DNA from: Treponema sp. | GTDB taxonomy: Bacteria > Spirochaetota > Spirochaetia > Treponematales > Breznakiellaceae | Length of the DNA stretch: 9,266 nucleotides | Direction of reading: 5' to 3' | Assembly: GCA_009785545.1 (NCBI GenBank) | Contig: WQWD01000080.1 | Coordinates: forward strand, 1-9,266 | In this document: positions 1-5,992 of the stretch, piece after piece | How positions within the stretch are numbered: position 1 is the stretch's first letter | Layout: each line of letters begins with the position of its first letter | Translations under genes and position numbers: made by a program | Notes under the pieces: model-generated | Database searches by the model: none | What the model saw: the letters and a program-made list of their open reading frames with translations, nothing else | Told to the model about the DNA's origin: nothing

Positions 1-1148
1 ATTCGTAATTGTTTGGAAGGGGCATTTTCTTTTGTCTGGGTTGAGGAGAAATCTCAAATTGCAGACCTGCAAGTTCCGGGCATTTGTATTTTTCGCTGAA
101 AGATTCAGGTGCAAAAATTGATGCGGTGATGTTTAAAAACAGGCTGCGAATTTTGAGCTTTGAACCAAAAGACGGAATGTTGATACGTATACGCGGAAGC
201 CTTTCGGTTTATGCGCCAAGGGGAACTTACTCAATCGTCTGCGAAGAAATGGAAATTGCGGGAACCGGCGAAATTCTTGCTCTATTGGAAAAACGAAAAC
301 AAAAACTTAAAGCGGAAGGACTTTTTGACGCCGAGCGGAAAAAGGAGCCGCCTCGTTTTCCCTCTACGGTGGGGGTTATCAGTTCTCCCACTGGAGCTGC
401 TGTCCGTGATATTCTTAACATTCTTGCCCGCAGAGCTTCCAATTTAAAAGTGATAATCCTCCCCGCTTTGGTACAGGGAGATGAAGCCGCCACTGCCATT
501 GCCGCTCGTATCAGACAGGCAAACCAATGGAAGTTAGCCGATGTGCTTATCGTGGGAAGAGGCGGCGGTTCTCTCGAAGACCTTCTGCCCTTCTCCGAAG
601 AGAGCGTTGTACGTGCCGTTGCGGAGTCGGACATTCCTGTTGTAAGTGCGGTAGGGCATGAAATTGATTGGTCTTTGTGCGATCATGCCGCAGACTTACG
701 TGCGCCAACACCGTCTGCGGCGGCGGAACTTGTCAGCGAAAACCTGACGGATTTGCCGGAAACAATAATGAGTCAGGCGGAAAATCTTTTAAGCGTTATG
801 CGAACACGGCTGGAAAAAGCACGCCTTCTTTTAAAACCTTTTGATCCGCAGGACATGGAATACCGTATCCGGGCAATTTTACAGCCGCACCTTATCCGCC
901 TTGATGACGCAAAAGACACTCTCATCAACGCAATGTCGGACAAATGCGCAAACTTAAAAAACAGAATAGAACTGGCAGCCGCAGTAATCAATGCCGCAAG
1001 CCCGTTATCTGCAATGGAAAAAGGTTTTTCAGTCGTAACAGACAGCAAAGGCAAAGTAGTAACTGACGCAGCAAAGGTAAATATAGGCGAGCGGCTTTGC
1101 ATACGCCCGCTCAAAGGTAAAATCAACGTTGTGGTAGAAGGAGAATAA
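1..1148 (+). CDS. xseA: Exodeoxyribonuclease VII large subunit, 5'-partial, with an apparent frameshift near position 45
   Basis: This is the large, catalytic subunit of exonuclease VII, which with XseB degrades single-stranded DNA to oligonucleotides in the cytoplasm. Seen: an OB-fold N-terminus containing SSGHLYFSLKDSG (72-110), the VGVISSPTGAAVRDI block (about 369-413), GRGGGSLED (555-581), SAVGHE followed by RAPTPSAAAE (about 642-728), a coiled-coil stretch to about 990, and the C-terminal signature SPLSAMEKGFSVV. These are all typical of the family. The open frame without a stop begins at TTG 84, which is only a residue inside the conserved block, so it is not the real start. Positions 1-45 in another frame encode NCLEGAFSFVWVE, and the match resumes as GEISN in the downstream frame from 45. 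One base therefore seems to be missing. The true start lies outside the window. The stop is 1 bp before xseB. Confidence 0.93.
40..50 (+). other. Probable single-base deletion (frameshift point) in xseA
   Basis: The family-typical peptide FVWVEGEISN is split here. Frame 1 gives FVWVE up to GAG at 43-45 and then runs to a TGA at 97-99. The frame used downstream has a TGA at 42-44 and gives GEISN from 45. Restoring one G in the run at 45-46 would join the two into an uninterrupted coding frame. Whether this is a real mutation or a homopolymer base-call error cannot be told from the window. Confidence 0.8.
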
Positions 1149-1149
1149 T

Positions 1150-1422
1150 ATGGCAAAAAAAACAGCGGCAGCCGCAAAAAGCGGCGGGATGAAAAATTTT
1201 GAGGAGCGGCTTGGGCGGCTGGAAACTCTTGGCGAACAGATTCGCAAAACAGATATTCCCCTTGACGAGGCACTTGCGGCTTTTGAAGAAGGTATCCGCC
1301 TTGCACGGGCTTTAGAAAACGATCTTGAAAAAATAGAAAATCGCATTGAGATACTTATGAATTCCACAACAGCGGCAATAGATGAATCCCCCGATTTAGA
1401 ATTATTCGACGGCGAAGAATAA
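1150..1422 (+). CDS. xseB: Exodeoxyribonuclease VII small subunit
   Basis: This is the small, helical subunit that binds the large XseA subunit of exonuclease VII. The 90-residue length fits the family. Residues about 15-70 carry the family pattern: FEERLGRLETLGEQI, then the IPLDEALAAFEEGIRLA block, then a heptad-like helix ending in IEILMN. The first 14 residues are a Lys/Ala-rich tail and the C-terminus is acidic. The ATG lies one base after the xseA stop and is preceded by AAGGAG at 1138-1143, a strong ribosome binding site inside the xseA coding end. Translation is therefore probably coupled to xseA, which fits the two proteins acting in one complex. The assignment rests on both sequence and position. 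Confidence 0.93.
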   Translation: MAKKTAAAAKSGGMKNFEERLGRLETLGEQIRKTDIPLDEALAAFEEGIRLARALENDLEKIENRIEILMNSTTAAIDESPDLELFDGEE

Positions 1423-1454
1423 GAGAACAACTTAACTTTTGGTTCATGGTAGAT

Positions 1455-1458
1455 GGAG
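1455..1458 (+). promoter_or_regulatory. Ribosome binding site that decides the mutL start
   Basis: GGAG lies six bases before the ATG at 1465. The ATG at 1453, just upstream and in frame, has no comparable site before it, and the GGAG falls inside its second and third bases onward. This favours 1465. Confidence 0.6.
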
Positions 1459-1464
1459 AATAAA

Positions 1465-3282
1465 ATGCGTCGAATAAATATTTTGCCGCCTGAAGAAGCG
1501 AAGAGAATCGCAGCAGGGGAAGTTGTAGATCGTCCTGCCGCATTGGTTCGAGAATTTCTTGATAACGCAATAGATGCGGAATCTGTCAATATCGATATTT
1601 CTATTGAAGAAGGTGGCTGTAAAAAAGTCGAGGTTTCCGATGACGGCAGCGGCATGAACCTTGAGGATTTACAAGTGTGCTGGCTTACTCATGCTACCAG
1701 CAAGATACAAGGTCTTGACGATTTAGATACGGCGTGGACACTTGGCTTTCGGGGAGAAGCATTAGCAGCGGCGGCGGCTGTCGCTCGGCTTGAGATTGTT
1801 ACAAGCACAGATGGCAGAGAAGCCTGGCGGCTTGATACCGGACCCGGAGACAGCTATCCTCCCAAGTTTGAAATGACCAGGCGTACAAAGGGCACAACAA
1901 CAAGAGCGATTAATCTTTTTGAAAGTATTCCGGCACGCAAACGTTTTTTAAAAAGAGAAGGAAGTGAAGCCGTTCTTTGCCGTCAATCATTCATTGACAA
2001 AGCTTGCGCATTTAACGAAATCAATTTTCGTTTTTATCAAGACGGTAAATTAAAAGATTTTTTTCCAGCCGTTCCATCAAAAAAAATGCGTTTTGCCGCA
2101 GCAGTTTTACAAAGCTCTTTTGGCGGAGCGCAAAATGCGGAAAACTTTTTGCATGAGATCAATGTAACAGGAGATGGTTTTTCCGCAGAGATTGTAATGG
2201 GCGGGCCTGATCTGTATCGAAACGACAGAAGGCAATTGCTTGTTTTTGTTAACGGCAGAAGGGTGCAGGAATACGCACTGGTTCAGGCGATGGAGTACGG
2301 AGCGCAAGGATGGTTTCCAAACGGCACTCACCCCGTTGGAGCTGTCTATGTGCAAATCGATCCATCTTATGCGGACTTTAACATTCACCCGGCAAAACGT
2401 GAAGTACGTTTTCGTGACTCAGGCGCAATACACTCGGCAGTTTCCGGCACTGTTAAAAGTTTTTTTCATAACTTGTTTTTAAGAACTTCAAAAGGCTCAG
2501 GGGGATTTCACACGGAGACGGAGATATCAAATCTGCCGCTCGCAAAAATACAAAGTACACAAAGAGAAGAATCATTAAATTTTTCTTATAATAATTATGA
2601 CAAAAAACATTATAATGAGGCCGGCAGGAATACATCTAACTACGATACCGTGCCCTCCATGAACCTTCATGATCTCCGTGAAAAATTTAACAACATAACC
2701 ATCGCAAATGAACCGCCAACTCATGGGGAAGCCAGATACGCAGGCAGGGTCTTTGGGCTTTTCATATTGATCGAATGGGGCGACAAGCTCTACATCATCG
2801 ACCAGCACGCGGCACATGAGTCTATTCTTTTTGATAAGTTTCTAAAAGAACCGATTCCCAAACAGGAATTGCTCGCACCTATCCATTTTAACACCGAAAG
2901 TAATGATGACGATGCCTTCCTTGAAACAAAATGCGAAGAATTGTCGCAGCTTGGATTAGACATTAAAAAAGACGAAGATGGCTCCGGCTCTTCAGGAGGC
3001 TGGCACATTGAGGCGTTACCCGCACTTTGGCGGCTTAGCGACACCGCAACCGTAAAAGAAATTCTTGCATTACGAACAGCAGGCGAAAACATGGTGCGCC
3101 GCTGGGCGGCAACTCTCTGCTGTCACGCCGCAATAAAAGACGGAGATTTCCCCGATGATAAAACTGCCTTTGAGCTAGGCAAAGAAGCGTTAAAGCTGCC
3201 CGACCCGCACTGCCCTCACGGCCGCCCTGTTTGGACAGAGATCAGTAAAGAGGCGCTTTACAAAGCAGTCAGGAGAAACTAA
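1465..3282 (+). CDS. mutL: DNA mismatch repair protein MutL (endonuclease type)
   Basis: MutL is the ATP-driven matchmaker of mismatch repair, acting after MutS recognises a mispair. Numbering is from the ATG at 1465 (605 aa); an in-frame ATG at 1453 would add four residues. Seen: the GHKL ATPase with IAAGEVVDRPA, Glu30 and Asn34 in the REFLDNAIDA block, DDGSG (59-63), HATSK, GFRGEAL (94-100), KGTTT, IPARKRFL, and NIHPAKREVRF closing the N-terminal domain near residue 320. A poorly conserved Asn/Tyr-rich linker follows. The C-terminal domain carries DQHAAHE (446-452) and CPHGRP (583-588), marks of MutL proteins with intrinsic nicking activity, unlike E. coli MutL. The last acid of the DQHA(X)2E(X)4E motif is Asp457 rather than Glu. 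Position after xseAB suggests co-transcription. Confidence 0.96.
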   Translation: MRRINILPPEEAKRIAAGEVVDRPAALVREFLDNAIDAESVNIDISIEEGGCKKVEVSDDGSGMNLEDLQVCWLTHATSKIQGLDDLDTAWTLGFRGEALAAAAAVARLEIVTSTDGREAWRLDTGPGDSYPPKFEMTRRTKGTTTRAINLFESIPARKRFLKREGSEAVLCRQSFIDKACAFNEINFRFYQDGKLKDFFPAVPSKKMRFAAAVLQSSFGGAQNAENFLHEINVTGDGFSAEIVMGGPDLYRNDRRQLLVFVNGRRVQEYALVQAMEYGAQGWFPNGTHPVGAVYVQIDPSYADFNIHPAKREVRFRDSGAIHSAVSGTVKSFFHNLFLRTSKGSGGFHTETEISNLPLAKIQSTQREESLNFSYNNYDKKHYNEAGRNTSNYDTVPSMNLHDLREKFNNITIANEPPTHGEARYAGRVFGLFILIEWGDKLYIIDQHAAHESILFDKFLKEPIPKQELLAPIHFNTESNDDDAFLETKCEELSQLGLDIKKDEDGSGSSGGWHIEALPALWRLSDTATVKEILALRTAGENMVRRWAATLCCHAAIKDGDFPDDKTAFELGKEALKLPDPHCPHGRPVWTEISKEALYKAVRRN

Positions 3283-3287
3283 AAAGC

Positions 3288-3312
3288 AAATCGTATTACA
3301 ATGTCACGATTT
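3288..3312. terminator. Possible weak bidirectional terminator between converging genes
   Basis: A 7-bp inverted repeat, AAATCGT (3288-3294) and ACGATTT (3306-3312), with an 11-base loop sits where mutL and the minus-strand gene converge, only 13 bp apart. T runs follow on both strands (TTTT on plus; TTTGCTTTTT on minus). The stem is AT-rich and overlaps the end of the minus-strand gene, so strength is doubtful. Confidence 0.3.
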
Positions 3313-4072
3313 TCTGCGCAATTAGTTTTCCCAAATTAAAACGTGATTCAAACTCAGCAGGGCTGATATTCAAAAATGTTTGAAACTCGGCGGCAAACGA
3401 ATCAGGCAATACAGGCAATTCATGCACCTGATTAAAATAAGCTCGGTGAGACGGCTCAAAACGTTTGTTAATACAAAAAAGAGTTAAGCAGACATTTTTG
3501 ATAAAGCCGGCAGACGCAATAAGGTAATGAAACTTATCACCTTGAAAACACGCTGCGCCTAAGTCGGACAAAAAATGTTCCATTTTGGATTGAACAGCGC
3601 CACGCATCTCTATCCAGAATTTATCATCGATATTATCAAGTTTTTTTCTTATACCATGAATCCAGTTTGAACGGGAAAAAACAATATCACAATTTGCAAG
3701 GCGGTAAAAACCATACGTTCCCGAATCTTTGATAAGCCACAAAGAATCATGATTGGAGCAAGCAATAAAAACCAGCTCGTTTATTTTATCAGTTTTTTTG
3801 AATTCAAGGCGTACAGGAACATCTCCAATCAAAAAGCGATCCTTCTCGCTTTGACCAGAACTTTCAAATGCCGCAACATCATCTCCGTACATACGACATC
3901 GTTCTTCCGCTTCAGGAATAGAATCGGAATAAAAAACATCAAGAATAAGCGCAAAATACGGATCAAATATATCCGCCAGAGCAGCTTCGTTCAGGGTTAC
4001 ACATTCTACCCCTTTCCATGCAGAAATGATTTCTGTGAATCTTTCTACTAATTGTTTTGTCTTATATTTCAT
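3296..4072 (-). CDS. Protein of unknown function, possibly a diverged nucleotidyltransferase-fold protein
   Basis: I do not recognise this 258-residue protein with certainty. It has no signal peptide or membrane segment, so it is probably cytoplasmic. The N-terminal half contains an EAALADIFDPYFALILDVFY stretch, then KDRFLIGDVPVRLEFK, which reads like the beta-strand core of a nucleotidyltransferase fold. The C-terminal half is helical, with CINKRFEPSHRAYF and LPVLPDSF, resembling the helical domains attached to such enzymes (DUF4037-like). The canonical GS...DxD motif is not evident, so catalysis is uncertain. The ATG at 4072 is chosen because GGAG precedes it by six bases; an upstream in-frame ATG at 4099 lacks a binding site. 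The gene converges on mutL and is divergent from the next gene. Confidence 0.75.
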   Translation of the reverse strand: MKYKTKQLVERFTEIISAWKGVECVTLNEAALADIFDPYFALILDVFYSDSIPEAEERCRMYGDDVAAFESSGQSEKDRFLIGDVPVRLEFKKTDKINELVFIACSNHDSLWLIKDSGTYGFYRLANCDIVFSRSNWIHGIRKKLDNIDDKFWIEMRGAVQSKMEHFLSDLGAACFQGDKFHYLIASAGFIKNVCLTLFCINKRFEPSHRAYFNQVHELPVLPDSFAAEFQTFLNISPAEFESRFNLGKLIAQKIVTL

Positions 4073-4109
4073 GTTATTCTCCGTGAAGTATGATAACATG
4101 AGATGTTAT
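4070..4109. promoter_or_regulatory. Candidate operator: three ATGTTAT half-sites in a divergent intergenic region
   Basis: ATAACAT (4093-4099), GAG, ATGTTAT (4103-4109) form a perfect 7-3-7 dyad. A further inverted copy, CATGTTAT (4070-4077), overlaps the start codon of the minus-strand gene and pairs with ATAACATG (4093-4100). Such half-site arrays between divergent genes are typical of repressor binding, but no regulator gene is identified here. Confidence 0.4.
4079..4082 (-). promoter_or_regulatory. Ribosome binding site fixing the start at 4072
   Basis: On the minus strand this reads GGAG, six bases before ATG 4072. It selects this start over the in-frame ATG at 4099. Confidence 0.6.
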
Positions 4110-4118
4110 AAAACACAA
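4090..4118 (-). promoter_or_regulatory. Putative promoter of the minus-strand unknown gene
   Basis: On the minus strand, TTGTGT (4113-4118) and TATCAT (4090-4095) are separated by 17 bases. The -10 matches five of six consensus bases and the -35 only three of six. The 4093-4109 dyad would lie in the spacer and overlap the -10, a classical operator position. Confidence 0.35.
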
Positions 4119-4128
4119 GTTGAAAAAT

Positions 4129-4773
4129 ATGCCAAAAAAGTTTAATAAATTTGAAGATAATTTTCTTGTACTTGTTCCTCACAGAGATACGAGAGGCTGT
4201 TTGCAAAAATACTGCGACAGACTTCTCCGCAACGGATTAAAGGGCGTTTATAATTTTCCAAGCGCCGTGCCCATTGCCCGGCTTTCTCAGCCGTTAACTT
4301 GCGAGGAACTAAAACAAATTGCCCGCTCTCTTAGGGAAGCTGCGGGAGGAAACAAGTTTTATACAACAGGGGTCTCCTCGGTAAGCTTTGGCGATTTAGA
4401 GCTTTTGGGCTTTCGTCTTAATTTGGATATTTCCCGGATTTTCACACACAGACATGGAGAATATAGTAAAATGACTCATTTTCCAAATCCTTCCATATTA
4501 GGCTGCTTTTTATCACCCCCAAACAGCGAACAACAACTCTGTAACTTCCGTAACCTCTGCACCTCCGTGCCTCCGCATGAAAACTTCCCTCTACCCTTCC
4601 GTGCCGCTGCTATAGCGAATATGCGCTGGCAGACTGTTCAAAAAGACAACGAAGTTTACTACAAATGGCAAATTGACAAGTTATTTTGGCTTCCAAAGTA
4701 CAAACTACTGGTCGTTGACAGACCCTCTCCCAACCCTCTCCCCAAAGGGTTGACAAAATCTGAAAATATGTAA
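4129..4773 (+). CDS. Hypothetical protein containing in-frame repeat-like insertions
   Basis: I do not recognise this 214-residue protein. Its N-terminal 100 residues look like a genuine conserved cytoplasmic domain (NFLVLVPHRDTRGCLQKYC, YNFPSAVPIARLSQPLTCEE, LKQIARSLREA). A second conserved-looking part is residues about 160-195 (PFRAAAIANMRWQ, YKWQIDKLFWLPKYKLLVVD). Between them lies a Cys/Pro/Ser-rich stretch of different character, and the C-terminus ends in RPSPNPLPKG, a peptide typical of translated dispersed repeats rather than of proteins. The overall shape faintly recalls 2H phosphoesterases, but no HxT/S motif is seen, so no function is claimed. ATG 4129 is used; TTG 4120 in the same frame is possible, and neither has a good ribosome binding site. 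Decay of the gene is possible. It ends 11 bp before the first acyltransferase. Confidence 0.65.
   Translation: MPKKFNKFEDNFLVLVPHRDTRGCLQKYCDRLLRNGLKGVYNFPSAVPIARLSQPLTCEELKQIARSLREAAGGNKFYTTGVSSVSFGDLELLGFRLNLDISRIFTHRHGEYSKMTHFPNPSILGCFLSPPNSEQQLCNFRNLCTSVPPHENFPLPFRAAAIANMRWQTVQKDNEVYYKWQIDKLFWLPKYKLLVVDRPSPNPLPKGLTKSENM
4535..4576 (+). repeat. Repeat-like CT-rich insertion inside the unknown gene
   Basis: This stretch is built of short imperfect units: ACCTCTGC (4553-4560), ACCTCCGTGC (4561-4570), CTCCGC (4571-4576), preceded by TTCCGTAA. From memory, strings of this kind occur as dispersed intergenic repeats in environmental bacteria. Its composition differs from the flanking coding sequence, yet the reading frame stays open through it. 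The exact borders are not visible. Confidence 0.4.
4715..4755 (+). repeat. Small palindromic repeat element at the 3' end of the unknown gene
   Basis: CAACCCT (4731-4737) and AGGGTTG (4746-4752) form a 7-bp stem around CTCCCCAA. The unit resembles the widely dispersed CCCTCTCCC-type bacterial palindromes that, when translated, give PSPNPLPKG, as here. The element is bracketed by two TTGACA copies (4715-4720 and 4750-4755) that could be a target duplication or chance. Confidence 0.5.
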
Positions 4774-4784
4774 CAATTATAGTA

Positions 4785-5975
4785 ATGAAAGGCAAAAAGC
4801 GCCATGATTTTTTTTACGGCTTTGCGCGGGCTGTTTGCAAAGGCCCCTTAGTGCGTAAGTTCAACTTTGAATATGACAAAATAAAGGTTGAACATACGCC
4901 ATACATCGTAGTGGCGAATCATCTGACTAACTGGGACCCGCTTCTTGTCTCCATTAGTTTTAAAAAACAAATGTACTACGTCTCTTCCGATCACCTTTTG
5001 CGAATGGGATTAAAGGGGAAAATTGTAAATTTTGCGCTTGCGCCGATTCCAAGAGCAAAAACAGCGCAGGAAACTCAAACTGTTATTTCGATTTTCAGAA
5101 GGCTTAAAGAAAAAGCCAATGTTTGCATATTCGCAGAAGGTACAACTTCTTTTGACGGCGAATCGAGCGAAATCCAGCCTGCAATCGGTAAATTGATAAA
5201 AAGGTCAGGAGTCGCACTTGTTACATACCGCCTTACCGGCGCATACTTTTCGCACCCCAGATGGGCACGTTTTACGCACAAGGGCAAAATGGAAGGCAGA
5301 CTTGTCGAAATCTACAGCCCCGAAAAACTTGCCGCTATGTCGGAAGATGAAATCTATCAGATTGTAGTAAAAGATCTTTATGTAAATGCTTACGCAGATC
5401 AAGAAAAAAATAAAATCGCTTTTAAGGGCAAAAAACCCGCCGAATGTCTTGAAACAGTTTTGTATTGCTGCCCAAAGTGCAGACAATTCGGAACATTAAC
5501 AAGCTCAAGCGATATGCTTTTTTGTACCATGAGCGGGTGCGGCTTAAAAGTACGTTATAACGAATACTGTTATTTTGAAACATCGGACACGGACAGTACA
5601 GAGCCGCCGTTTAAAACCATCATAGATTGGGTAAAATGGGAAAAGTCCGAGATAGATGCTACGGCGGGAAAAACAACAGACGATAACACTCCAATTTTAA
5701 CGGACGAAAATCAACAATTGTTTGAAACAGCCAGAGCAAGCCACAATACCCAAATTGCGGAAGGAAAACTCTGTTTATATAAAAACAGATTAACTGTTGA
5801 TACAAAAGAGTTTCCGCTTGATGACATTATTGACATGGGAACTATAACCATGAAAACTATTGTTTTTGCTACTAAGGAAAAAATTTACGAAATTCACAGC
5901 AAACATCCAAGAAGTGCGCTGAAATATCAGGATATGTTTAAGGCATTAAAACAAAAATCAAAAACTATTGATTAA
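4785..5975 (+). CDS. PlsC-type 1-acylglycerol-3-phosphate acyltransferase with zinc ribbon and C-terminal PH-like region
   Basis: The N-terminal ~200 residues are a PlsC-type acyltransferase domain, the family that transfers an acyl chain to lysophosphatidate or a similar lysolipid at the inner membrane face. Seen: the catalytic HX4D motif as NHLTNWD (His46, Asp51), the PIPRAKT block, motif III as EGTTS (118-122), and LVTYRLTGAYF. A zinc ribbon follows, with Cys229, Cys232, Cys247 and Cys252. Residues about 330-390 alternate hydrophobic strands and end in a helix, resembling a bacterial PH-like domain. PlsC proteins are usually around 240 residues, so the 396 here reflect these added modules. 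The start agrees with the MKG of the third paralogue (aligned Met12), but no ribosome binding site precedes it; a repeat element lies just upstream. The acceptor substrate is unknown. Confidence 0.85.
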   Translation: MKGKKRHDFFYGFARAVCKGPLVRKFNFEYDKIKVEHTPYIVVANHLTNWDPLLVSISFKKQMYYVSSDHLLRMGLKGKIVNFALAPIPRAKTAQETQTVISIFRRLKEKANVCIFAEGTTSFDGESSEIQPAIGKLIKRSGVALVTYRLTGAYFSHPRWARFTHKGKMEGRLVEIYSPEKLAAMSEDEIYQIVVKDLYVNAYADQEKNKIAFKGKKPAECLETVLYCCPKCRQFGTLTSSSDMLFCTMSGCGLKVRYNEYCYFETSDTDSTEPPFKTIIDWVKWEKSEIDATAGKTTDDNTPILTDENQQLFETARASHNTQIAEGKLCLYKNRLTVDTKEFPLDDIIDMGTITMKTIVFATKEKIYEIHSKHPRSALKYQDMFKALKQKSKTID

Positions 5976-5992
5976 GAAAGAGGAGTTTCTTT

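Noticed and set aside
227..634. Minus-strand open frame opposite xseA
   Set aside because: It lies antisense to a strongly conserved coding region and its protein is Arg/Ser-rich without family features, as expected for a shadow frame.
1029..1655. Long minus-strand open frame spanning the ends of xseA, xseB and mutL
   Set aside because: It crosses three recognised genes on the other strand and has Ser-rich, low-complexity content.
2586..2615. Inverted TTATAAT/ATTATAA pair and TATAAT strings inside mutL
   Set aside because: They sit in the Asn/Tyr-rich linker, whose codons naturally produce such AT strings. There is no partner -35 or gene start nearby.
3749..4051. Plus-strand open frame inside the minus-strand unknown gene
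   Set aside because: It has no good ribosome binding site, Ile/Arg/Phe-rich composition and full overlap with a more convincing gene.
4129..4773. 2H phosphoesterase (LigT-like) identity for the unknown gene
   Set aside because: The general shape is suggestive, but neither HxT/S motif is present.
4750..4783. TTGACA followed by TATAGT before the first acyltransferase as a promoter
   Set aside because: The spacing is 22 bases and the -10 would end two bases before the start codon. TTGACA is more likely part of the repeat edge.
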